Shown: piece by piece, positions 17,701-27,330 of the stretch
How positions within the stretch are numbered: position 1 is the stretch's first letter
Layout: each line of letters opens with the position of its first letter
Source of the DNA: Megalonaias nervosa
Lineage: Eukaryota; Mollusca; Bivalvia; Unionida; Unionidae
Reading direction: 5' to 3'
Assembly: GCA_016617855.1 (NCBI GenBank)
Contig: JAECUM010003650.1
Location: 62,001 to 126,000, forward strand
DNA length: 64,000 nucleotides
Notes under the pieces: generated by a model
Database searches by the model: none
Seen by the model: only the letters and a program-made list of their open reading frames with translations
Told to the model about the DNA's origin: nothing
Translations under genes and position numbers: made by a program

Positions 17701-18451
17701 TTACTTCAATCTGTGGCGAATGAGAGCATTTGCAAGATATGCCACTTGTACTTCAGCTCTCCGGTCATGTTGAGCAGTCACTCAGTCCTTCACAAACAAA
17801 CAGCAGTTCCATTGAAGCACATCAGACCAATGAGAATCGTTGCTAGGAGGCAATGCGAAATGATGGTCATACTAGCAAATGTAGAGAATGGAGAAAGTGT
17901 GGGCTTGGATTGACGAAGAGGAGTTTGATTTGGAGGGAATATCCCTCCAATAACCAATGTTAATCTAGAAACAAATGGATTTCTTGTTCGTTCAATATTG
18001 AAGCATCCTACCTTGTCTTGGGATAATAATAGCTATGAAGAGAAATAATTAATTTACAAATACTACAGATTTTAAACCCTTAGACGTTTTGTGGATTTCT
18101 TTAAACTTTAATGTTGGCAAGAACTGAGATGGTTGACGTGTTTAATTTACATTTCATTTTCTTTTCTGCATAAAGTTAATTAATTTTTAAAAATAATTTC
18201 ATAAACTTTTAACTAGCCAAGCAGTCACTGTTAAAGCTTGATTATTTAAACACTAGTTTACATAAAAGATTGTTGTTTTGTCTGCATAGTTAACTGATTT
18301 ACATTTACTTTTTAGTATTAGAAATATTGTGGGGAAAAAAGGGTGGGTAAGAGATTTGTGACGTCATATAGAGGGGTCTGGGTTTTGTGACGAAGAGTGA
18401 CGAGGATCAGAAAATAGTAAAAATTGCGTGACGTCATATATCGATAACCCC
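14788..18451 (+). mobile_element. Decayed 3.66-kb DNA transposon with terminal inverted repeats
   Basis: The left end begins GGGGTCGTTCACATATGACG at 14788 and the right end finishes TGACGTCATATATCGATAACCCC-like at 18451. These are inverted copies sharing GGGG, ATATGACGTCACG and, further in, GTGACGAGGA/GTCACTCTTCG-type subterminal text. TTT flanks both sides, compatible with a 3-bp target duplication. Between the ends lie the broken plus-strand frames of one multi-copy transposon protein. The element sits wholly in the intron between the CUB-like and the first Thr-rich exon, ending 29 bp before the latter. A Zator-like assignment is possible from the 3-bp duplication but is only a guess. Confidence 0.65.
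15507..17913 (+). pseudogene. Remains of the transposon-encoded protein
   Basis: Broken frames line up on the plus strand: 15507-15923 with a helical N-terminal domain (SLFNAYTVAYPTKTKQMCQ); a coiled coil at about 16125-16260 (EQKLELKDKQKRNIELENKL); a central region from 16440 (SRSGLYLRLLPQRSSLSEGR, then SSMFGPDEVCFISQDNKCRV and HVEYKVSLPDHDWVV); 16984-17316 (NRVERKMAPLIRELSGLILP); and 17593-17913 with a C2H2-like finger (CKICHLYFSSPVMLSSHSVLH-like). I recognise this order from a repetitive protein present in hydra, aphid and mollusc genomes, but not a formal transposase family name. Many stops and shifts show that it is dead. It lies inside the inverted repeats at 14788 and 18451. Confidence 0.6.
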
Positions 18452-18480
18452 TTTTGCATTTATATACTTATCAACTGCAG

Positions 18481-18708
18481 CGACAGAGGCGAAATCTAAT
18501 CTTCAAGTTGATTGCAACCCTGCTGAACAGCAAATGTCTTGTACAACTACTTCTACTAAAACAACCTCATCGACTATAACTACTACTACTCAGAAGACTA
18601 CCACTGCTACAACTCGGACGACTGCCGCTACTACAACTCGCACGCCCGCCACCACAGCAACTCCAACAATCACAACCAAGAGAATCTCCATGACTACTGG
18701 AAAAACTG
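18481..18708 (+). CDS. Thr-rich mucin-like exon, copy A
   Basis: A 228-bp exon with acceptor CAACTGCAG and donor ACTG/GTTTGA, phase 1-1. It encodes TEAKSNLQVDCNPAEQQMSC, then about 45 residues of Thr-rich repeats (TTTSTKTTSSTITTTTQ-like), a probable O-glycosylated stalk. Related exons lie at 43351 and 44485, each followed by a CT-rich tract and the word TATCC in its intron, so the exon and its 3' intron flank were duplicated together. The long ORF through the (CT)n tract is not coding. Confidence 0.6.
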
Positions 18709-18711
18709 GTT

Positions 18712-18715
18712 TGAT

Positions 18716-18771
<56 letters not shown>

Positions 18772-18780
18772 CTCTCTCTC
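18712..18780. repeat. (CT)n microsatellite
   Basis: About 60 bp of CT dinucleotides directly after the donor site of Thr-rich exon A. Degenerate CT-rich tracts sit at the same place after exons B and C. Confidence 0.9.
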
Positions 18781-18789
18781 ATATCCATT

Positions 18790-19189
18790 GATTAAGTGCC
18801 TACAAAACGGTCATCTGATAATTTGTATCATCATTTCTTGTTCATAAGTAAAGACTTAAGAATCAAGAACCAGTCTAAAATTCCCACTGCATGGTTCGCG
18901 ACATTTACCAACGGTCCGGAATGACTTTAATGAATGGTAAAACAAATAATAGTGTATGTACTGAAAAATATACATCTTGTAAAAGTGTGTAATTTATATT
19001 TTCAAGTAATTTGCCCCCAAGGAGCGGACGCATACAACCTCATTTATTCCCACAAGATATGACTTCTTTTTCTAGTCATGTATTTTTTTAAAAATATTTT
19101 TCGGCTCTTTTTCGTTCGAGTACACCTCTTCGTTGTTTTGGATGGTTTTGTTTCTCTGTGCCAATGCAAATGCTGATTGGTTTACGCGC

Positions 19190-19234
<45 letters not shown>

Positions 19235-20282
19235 CGTTGCTCCCTGAGGAAGACCCACCTAAAGGTTGAAACGTAGGGAATAGGTTTTGCTATCTGCCCG
19301 CCCTATTCTTCAACACCTGTGTCATTATATGCACCACATCTGATCTTTGAACATGCAGATAATTAATACACTACAATGAATACGTTTGAGGATAAACAAA
19401 TGGTGAAAAGCATATGTGTTTTATGTTTTTCTTTGTTATAGATGTTGATCATTTCTTTTTACACCAAGGAAGAACACAGAATGTGGCAAAACCTAACGCC
19501 TCATGGGAAATCTGCCTCGCTGTTATATTTCCCGTGTCTGCCTGCCATACGATTTCCTGCTTTCTCATGACTACTTTTAAAGTAGCGTCATATATCTCTT
19601 AGAGCATGAATAACATTTTGTCGTAATATTGACACAACTTTGCCCTTAATATTGTCTGAATTAACAAACATGGCACTTTATTTATTGTGCATTGTTTTAT
19701 GTATACATATTAAAAATGAGTAAATCTCCTCGCAGAGAGCTACCGGTGAAAAAGTAGCAAAGTGGATTTGCGACGATGGGCAATACCTAACAAAATGATT
19801 TTGGTTAATAACTGAAAGAACAAAGAATCCAACCTTGTTGTAATCAGTCCTCATCCTACGTCAACCATTACGTTTGGTCAAAATGGTCGAAGATATGCCC
19901 AAGCAACCCATATTTTGACCGAATAAATCTCTCTAACAGCGAGTTGTAAGATGGAGCACATACGTATATAACGCAGAAATGTGTTGGTCATCTAAAAGTG
20001 AGACAGCTGGATGTTTGCTGCCTACCCTTGTACAAATCCAAGAGCGAATAACGTTATGGATCGAAACGATAAACTGTGTTTGCATCTGACGCTTTGAAAT
20101 GCAACTCATTAAAACCTTTTCTGGATTGGAATTTGTTTTTATTTATTTAGCAATTTTGTGCAGTTCCATGTCAAAATATTGCTATCAGTTCTTAAACAAC
20201 ACTCTGCCTTTTAGATTTCTGGGCACACCCTGTTTAAACCATATAAATCTGTTTTCCAATATTGCTAGATCGTTCCATTAAT
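18790..20282. other. Intron start with alternating (CG)n(TG)n tract
   Basis: No gene seen. At 19184-19236 a pure alternating purine-pyrimidine run, first CG then TG, is the kind of sequence that can adopt Z-DNA. The short ORFs at 19414 and 20099 have no recognisable content. Confidence 0.6.
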
Positions 20283-20283
20283 A

Positions 20284-20545
20284 TATGTCTCACTCACTGC
20301 TGGATCCGCCGTTTAAATCTGTCTCTTCGAGGTATCTCATTGCTGTGTCCCATATTAATCCATCTCTAAGATGTATCTCACTCATTGCTGGATACGTCAA
20401 TTAATCCATTTCTCAGAAGTATCTCACTCATTACTGGATCCGTCCATTAATCTGTTTCTTAGAAGTATCTCACTCATTCCTGGATCCGTCCATTAATCTG
20501 TTTCTTAGAAGTATCTCACTCATTGCTGGATTGATATCTCAGAAG
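20284..20545. repeat. 46-bp tandem repeat, about 5.5 copies
   Basis: TATCTCACTC recurs at 20374, 20420, 20466 and 20512, exactly 46 bp apart, with two more degenerate upstream copies. The unit includes ATTGCTGGATCCGTCCATTAA. Unique sequence follows. Confidence 0.9.
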
Positions 20546-21286
20546 GCTTAGTAGAGAGCGAATCGATGGTTTAAAAGTGGAAGTTACCCCTAAAGTGGTA
20601 AAGGTTGAGAGATTCACAGTTTGATAGGAGTAATTCAGTTTGGCTGCTAAATGGGGACAACTAAGAAACAATTTAGCAGTTGTATCAAGTAGCTGTAGAA
20701 ATGTTGAACTCCTTTAAAAAATATGCGCTCAAACAAAATTTGTGTGAGTTTTCAGCTCATTTACCACTATCTTACACTGGTATAATATGTATCGGATATG
20801 TGCAGGCCCTAAACGAGTAATTTCGAAGGGTAAGGGTGTTGCTGCCTTATTAAAATGCCACCAGTCCCCCAAACAGACAAGATGTTAGATATTTTAAGAT
20901 GTATGGTAAGCTTCGTTCCCTCCTAGCCCCTACCTTTACTATTACCAAACGGGTTTCTAGTTCCGAGAAAGCTCCGGAATGCGTATTCAAGATATAATTC
21001 TGTTGCTTTTTTTGCATTGAATTTCAAAAAACAGTCAAAACATAGTACACAACTGCAAGACGAAATGGCTTAAAGTTATTATCTAATTTGATGCAACCTA
21101 AGTTAGGTTAAATCCTTAACTTGAGCTCGAATGCACATATTGCACATTTCGTTTCATAATCTTTCCACTAGCAGTAAGGGATGTCAAGAAAGACTTGCAC
21201 ATTAGTTAATTTATTTTGGCAAAAAATGCTTGCAGATTCTGAACACCTTATTCGCCCCCATCATCTACATGTTCTCTATCGGGGTG

Positions 21287-21362
<76 letters not shown>

Positions 21363-21481
21363 TTTTGCACCGACGGAACTTTTCCGCTAATATCTACCCA
21401 AGTCCTTACATTTTATGACCTTATTCTCTTTATTATTTATATTATTACACTTTTATAATTTTATTATTATTATTATTATTA

Positions 21482-21525
<44 letters not shown>

Positions 21526-22400
21526 GTTGTTGTTGTTGTTGTTGTTATTCTTGTCTATTATCCCGATACACAATTATCTTAATATCTCTCGTACAGAACC
21601 TACTTGCAAAACCTATGGGAGATAATTTCTTTACCTAATCCTGTAGGTGATATTGTTCTATGTTTCTGTTCTGTGTTGGAAAATTAGAATTTGATCAAAA
21701 CATGTTGGCTCGCTATGAGACAGGCACAAGAACGCGCTCGTCAATTGTTTCTGCAGAACTTTTTATTGTTATATCTCTTGTTGGAAATTGCCCCTAGCGA
21801 TTGATACATGTAAGAGTCCATAATGTTTCGTAGACTTTGTGTTAAGCGTTTGTTGTGTATATGCAAGTTGATTTTTTCCTTTACGAAGACCTTGTTTTGC
21901 TCGAAACGTTGAAAAACAGTTTTGAATTTGCTCTGTTATTAGTTGTATACTCTCTCCTTTAAATTTATGTCAGTTTTTGCAATTTGCAAAAGACCCATAA
22001 GGATGTCATTATAAAGTCGGGACCACCTGAATGGTAGGGGAGGGGGTCAATCCAGATTGTACACGAATTTTAGTGGTATCATAGTGATTGGTATATATTT
22101 TAGCTACTGATATATTTTGAAGCCTGCCATACCCCATGACATTAGCCTTCAATCACAGGAGTCCAAACTACACCCGTGAACCCGAATTTAGCCTACTCCC
22201 TATAGTGAGCCTCAGTAAAGGTTCTATACTAGATTAATATATTGGCAACTATACTGTCAGACTGATCAATATACACTACTAAATAGTTATTCACTTTTTA
22301 TGAATGTAAATCAATCACCTTTTTTATAATTGGTGCCTCTGTTCAGTATCTGTGGTCAGTCAGTTGTAGTTTTCCATTTCCGGCAGCGCGGTTTAGACCT
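20546..22400. other. Intronic sequence with (TA)n and (ATT)n(GTT)n microsatellites
   Basis: A (TA) tract at about 21287-21361 and an ATT tract grading into GTT at about 21455-21548. Apart from these there is no supported gene. Confidence 0.7.
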
Positions 22401-22611
22401 CCATAATGATACGTAGTTTATCATCGGTAGTCATCCAGGACAGCTTGCTAAGTGCATTGAGACCGATTGGTGCTGCAACAATAATTTTTGCATTGACATG
22501 CAACACGATACACGCAACGCGTTGATGTAATCCTATCAAAATCATTTAACCAGCACCGCCTGCGCACTGTTTACCATCGATATAGCCCGACAACAATTCT
22601 GATTGGTGTAC

Positions 22612-22809
22612 CTATAATAGTTCCTGTAGTTGCAATTTCCGCCACATCAATGCCAACAGATGTTGCTGCGGCATTCCACAAACTGCACCGGCGACAAGAC
22701 ATGCACGCTTGTATTTCATGAACAACGTGGTTCTTTTGATCACTTCATCTTGTAAGTGTTTTTCTGCTTTGATTCTTTTATCAGGTTGGTAACATGGAGG
22801 GTCGATCAT
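22612..22809 (-). CDS. Unknown minus-strand ORF in the relic
   Basis: A 65-aa frame, basic at the start (KRIKAEKHLQDEVIKRTTLF) and then Ala/Leu-rich. It lies in the less AT-rich block on the same strand as the capsid-like fragments. No domain is recognised; it may be a remnant of a larger gene continuing to about 22420 in other frames. Confidence 0.25.
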   Translation of the reverse strand: MIDPPCYQPDKRIKAEKHLQDEVIKRTTLFMKYKRACLVAGAVCGMPQQHLLALMWRKLQLQELL

Positions 22810-22970
22810 AGTTCTTATTTCAATAATATGATCACTTTATGTAATTGCTCGACAGTCATACCCTGTTCAGACTCATCATGTCTAGGTGCAACACATTCTG
22901 GGCACTTCAAGATGGCACTGACATCCTGGAGTAGTCCCAACTATTTATTTAAATCTGAGCCTTAGCAAGA

Positions 22971-23096
22971 TTATATCAGGGTATAGACGACGGATGGGTA
23001 ACACAGTTTCCATTATATCACAGGATAGACGACAGATGGGTAACACAGTTTCCATTATATCACAGTATAGACGAAGGATGGGTAACACAGTTTCCA
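22971..23096. repeat. 42-bp tandem repeat, three copies
   Basis: Units start at 22971, 23013 and 23055 with TTATATCA, followed by a RTAGACGAMRGATGGGTAAC-like core and ACAGTTTCCA. They are almost identical, so duplication was recent relative to the surrounding relic. Confidence 0.9.
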
Positions 23097-23567
23097 CGTA
23101 GATTATGCATTAACAAGTGGACAAAAAAAGGAATATTTATTTTGGCATCACTGATCAGTTGATCCAACACTTTTATTTCAACTCTGCAAACCAATCACTG
23201 TGGTCAGAATCTATCAGTTATATGTAATAGTAAATCTAATATTAAACAAAAATACCAGGTTACGAACGTTTCATTTTATTTGTTCTATGTATCTCTATTC
23301 CTTCACCTTTATAAATGCTAAATGAGCTTGCATCCAAATAAGTTTTAAATGAATTTTATTAGAACCTAATCTAAATGTAGAATTTCTTTTCTATCATATT
23401 TTCCAATTCTGGTTCTACTAACTGAATTATTATATATCGCTATGTGCTAGTAGATGCGTACACAATAAAGAAATGATACCCGGATCTGTTAGTAGGAAGT
23501 CTAAAATAACCACTGGGATGAGACCTATCAATATTTATGGTTTCCGCTCATTTCATCGCCAGGCTAT

Positions 23568-23905
23568 TTAACTTTTGATTTTGTACGTGTCTACATAGAC
23601 GTTGATAAACTCGATCGACCTGATTTCAGTGCCTTTCTCCAGATTCTTTGCAAGAGCGCATCTCATCTTTGTAACAATCTCTTGAATGTCTACGTTATAC
23701 ATTTTAATCACAAGCTCACCTTGATCATTGTCAGTAATAAGCGGGCTGATAAGCAGAGTCAAATCAGCAGTGGTGGCAAAACTGTTCTGCTCCTCATCTG
23801 CGCTGCGTACATCAGAGTAACGACCACAAATGTAAATAACAGGTATTTCATATACTATTAAGTATACTTTATACGTGATATGTTAAAATGAACAAGTGCT
23901 TGTGG
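23568..23905 (-). CDS. Unknown beta-rich protein fragment
   Basis: The minus-strand frame is open from about 23905 to the stop at 23568 without an obvious start. It reads YKVYLIVYEIPVIYICGRYS, then ISPLITDNDQGELVIKMYNV and EFINVYVDTYKI. Alternating hydrophobic strands suggest a structural protein, and it follows the pVI-like remnant on the same strand. The family is not recognised. The open frame of more than 110 codons in a badly decayed region deserves attention. Confidence 0.35.
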
Positions 23906-24149
23906 TGTCGATGTTAAGGAAGTTAAGGAAGTTTTGCTTCCTGCAAATGCACGCAACTTTTCACTAGCAAGATTTCCATATTTTGGCCCGTTCAACTGAG
24001 TTTGCAACGGCAGAGCCGTATTAAACTTTGGTAACATTGGACACGCTCTGATCTTAGGAGTTGTACCGGCTATTCGTAGACCTCGACCTTGGGGTTCTTT
24101 GCGAGTTGTCCCTGTTAATCGAAGGCATTTTCCATTATTATTCGTTTAT

Positions 24150-24450
24150 GTGAAGTTATACAGCCTCAAAATGTCTTTCTCAAGGCCATCCTGGATGCAC
24201 TTCAAACGGCCCCTAACACGGTCACAGGTGCCACAGCAGCTAACACACTGGAATGGCCCCCAGAAATGTTAATTATTCCATCGGTTTTTGTAGATGGCGT
24301 TACCTCCTACCGAGATAGCTTTAATATCACCGAGGTTTAATTTGGCTTTATTAAGCTGAAAAGTTGTGCGTGAGTTCCAACAAGTAGTCCTCTTCAAATG
24401 ACTGTGTCGGAGAAAATAGTTTTGTAAGCTGCTTTGGGCTAAGGCCAATT
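24150..24450 (-). pseudogene. pVI-like remnant of the second relic
   Basis: A minus-strand frame near 24450 reads LKIGLSPKQLTKLFSPTQSF and then LLELTHNFSA, the same LxxxQLxKL plus short-strand pattern as the pVI-like gene at 2387. In another frame, nearer 24150, follows INISGGHSSVLAAVAPVTVL, matching the GGFLGPALS and Ala-rich hydrophobic tail of that gene. Stops and a frameshift separate the two parts. The similarity was judged by eye and is modest, but position and strand beside the penton-like remnant agree. Confidence 0.4.
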
Positions 24451-25242
24451 TTAAGTTCGTGAAATAATATTATTTCTAATCTTTCCAATTTCAATTGCTA
24501 TGTTACGATTGTATACATTTTCTACAGTTGCAACAATAACCCTCATTCGACCACTCACGCCCTCAAATAACACGAAAACCTCAATGAGTTTCTCTCAAGC
24601 TGTTGACGAGAATATCTTCGATGTAATTTCCATATATATTTAATAATGTACGCAGCTAAACAACACCATGATGCCAGTGTTGCCAAATACAGATCGGGTA
24701 TGATCGGGATAATTGGAATATTCATTTTTATCGTATTGTATTCAATTTCTATAAAGCCTTCACAAAGAAGACAAAAATCCTAGACGTGTCCTGCACTTGT
24801 AAATTCTATTTTTGTGGTTGGAGGCATCTGACTTGATACCAAAAATACTGCAATCTCATTGGTTTCGATCTACCAACACAGATACTTCAGTGTCCAACGC
24901 AGGTTCAGATGTCTTTGAATTGGGCCATCATTTATGCACTAATGGTTTCGATTAATACCTTTCTACTGGCTTGACCGCTCGCTTCTATGGGATGTCCGCA
25001 ACTGTAATCCACTTCCCTATGTTAAATGTGAAAACTCTAAATAACCCATACGTTGTTGAGCATCTTCATTGATGATTTTCCTGACCGGGGCTGGCACTGT
25101 CGCTGTCGACAGAAGTTTAGTCGTCGTTGGTTTGATCTTTACTTGTCTAGTCACTATTCGTCCTAGTCGATCTCAAATCGATTGATACTCTAACAGTCCT
25201 TATTTCCCTCAACTGATCTACAACAACGTTTTTGAAGACATA

Positions 25243-26113
25243 TGTTACGTATATGTAATTTAATTACTTGTTTGTATGTTTTAATTTGATTTATTTTTTA
25301 TTTTTTTCCATTATATGTTATTGTAATGATAACTTTATTCACTGGATTTGACATTATTTTCCACAAAATTCAGTTCAGTTTTTTTTAGCCTGATAAACAA
25401 GCAGTGGCTTGTTTACATTGTACCAATCGGTGACCTAGATTCACTTTCTGGTAAACAACGTTTCTTAATTATTTTGAATTCATTCTCAGTGAAGAAATCA
25501 TTGATTTTAGTCAAGGTCATATCTGGCCTACGTGATACTAGTCTTGTAGCTAAGTGATCACGTGACCCATCACGAGTGTCTAAAATGCGTATCGGTTGGG
25601 TTATAACTCATCTTATTATAGTGATTTAATTCAGTCGTAATTAATACCGCCGGAGCTGAAAGGTATTTTGTTTTGTTGTTGCCAGTTTGATTTGAAATTT
25701 TCTACTTTTCGGAATTAATAATTTATTCTCTCTGGAAATCACTTGCGTTCATTCGAATTCTTGCACAAAGACATTTATTGGAAATTATTTGGAATTCTAA
25801 AGCCGGATTATTATTCTTGGTGATTCAACATGGAACTGTTGACACGTCAATACAAAACAGGTTATAGAAGACGCCATCGCCTTCCATCTTGGAACTTCAT
25901 CGGGATTCGAACTGTGATTCACTTAGGACATTTATTGTCAGTACTTATATTCATTCATTCTAGGATTAAGTTTGGATTAGATTCATAAACCTTAAGTCCT
26001 TTTTTATATTTTTACCTTGTTTTTCTAGGGAAATAAATTGTTTGTTAAATTTTACAAAGCTTGTTGGCTTCCCTCTTTTCTTTGTTTCTTTGTTCGAGCC
26101 TAGACATGTAACA
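25243..26113. mobile_element. Candidate solo LTR
   Basis: An 871-bp AT-rich block starts TGTTACGTATATG and ends GACATGTAACA, giving the TG...CA ends and short inverted termini expected of an LTR. ACAT occurs just outside the left end (25238) and at the right end (26113), a possible short target duplication. It interrupts the minus-strand structural block of the second relic and differs from it in composition. No primer-binding site or coding region is attached, so it would be a solo LTR. Confidence 0.45.
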
Positions 26114-26315
26114 CATGAACGACTCGCATTGTAGCATATTTAGCTATAATTCAGCGCGCAAAGACAAGGCCACGAGCACGTTGGGTGCGCATGTGAACAA
26201 TCCCTGGACAATGTACACAATGCCAATTTCGTAACGTCATATTAACGCTTTTTGACAACATGCACAGTTATCACGCGTCCACGTACGACTGTCATTATAA
26301 TTAAATATCAAGTCG

Positions 26316-27330
26316 ATCTCCCATATAAAGTTGTATTGTTAAGGTCTCCATGTGGTGATCGGTCATGTACTCGTTCTCATCCATAAGACTATAACGGGGT
26401 TGTGTCAACTCTGGATTGTGACTTTGAAGATAGGCACTGCTGTATGAATCGATATAAATCACTTGGTCCCAAAGTTGGTGAAAAGCTAAAATAGTATGTA
26501 ATGTTGGAATGTTACGCTTGCAGAAGCCCCGATTTCGTAACTGGAACTGATGGCCTTGAAGGTTGAGTTAATCTGAAATGTTGAGGTAATTCTGATAATG
26601 GCAGGCTCAACAATTAATCCAAACCTTTTTGATCGTAAGGTTCTTTTGTCCTCATCAGTTTAATCGATGTTTTAAGACCAACTGTTGAGTTTTCTTATTG
26701 ACGATCATACAATGTAAACCTTGTACGGTGCTGATTTAATCTAGTACAGGATCATGTTCGCTTATGAAAATTATTGTAGTCTTTCCCAGTTTGTTACAAA
26801 AAATCCTCTGTCGAATTTCTTCCTTGATTGATTCCATATCATATGCGTCAGCGGGAAGTTTAACTCCTTAACATGTTACAGTCTACCATCTAAAACACTG
26901 ACGAGTCGTTAGCAACAAGACCACAGAATGGTCTTGATCGGAAATTCGGCGTACTGTAATACACGCGAAACGACACAAGCGAAATTTCAAGTGTGCGTGA
27001 TTCCCCTGCGGTAATAGGTGTGGAGAAAGTTAAATTGAATTCTAATTTTGCAGTTGAGATTGTAATGATAGAAATGATTCCTTGGGCTGTATTTACAACA
27101 ACACGTTGCAATGCAACATTAAGTTCACAAAGAACTGCCTCATAATTCATTATCGGTGTTGTATACAATTCGTATATCAACATACGAAACGTACCTAGTT
27201 TATGATGTAGTTGTTGATCAACCGTTAAAAATTGATGAGGCCTCATTAACGTCATCTGGTGCCTTTTGACCCCTTTAACATACCCCACTAATGTTTGGAG
27301 TCAATCCACCAAGTTCATTAGCTTTGATTG
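26316..27330 (-). pseudogene. Penton-like minor capsid remnant of the second relic
   Basis: The ORF 27288-26890 (132 aa) contains EFNLTFSTPITAGESRTLEI and VSFRVYYSTPNF, the pattern that opens the penton-like protein of Polinton/adintovirus elements (a strand, then a short SF.YYSIPN-like motif). Further along the minus strand, in shifted frames, are KLPADAYDMESIKEEIRQRI, then SEHDPVLD, NLTIKKVWINC (compare NITDVNTI at 30 bp in the first element) and a last frame ending TLTIQLYMGDRLDI. The order of these pieces agrees with the family. At least two frame changes and several stops are present. The assignment is from pattern recognition only. Confidence 0.45.

Larger units (their letters stand above)
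22400..27330 (-). mobile_element. Minus-strand half of a second, ancient Polinton/adintovirus-like relic
   Basis: From about 22.4 kb the sequence becomes visibly less AT-rich, and minus-strand fragments of structural-type genes appear in descending coordinates: penton-like (about 27330-26316), a small basic or Ala-rich fragment near 25.1 kb, pVI-like (about 24450-24150) and an unknown beta-rich protein (about 23905-23568). The order penton then pVI-like resembles the intact-order element at 1-10 kb. A candidate solo LTR at 25243-26113 splits the block. No major capsid or protease could be recognised. Together with the plus-strand polymerase and ATPase remnants at 37.4-40.6 kb this forms one proposed relic; the outer limits are uncertain. 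Confidence 0.45.

Noticed and set aside
21181..21390. ORFs reading [14 protein letters not shown] or LSLSLS
   Set aside because: They are translations of TA, TATG and CT microsatellites here and at 18.7, 33.9, 52.7, 58.9, 60.0, 60.4 and 62.1 kb.
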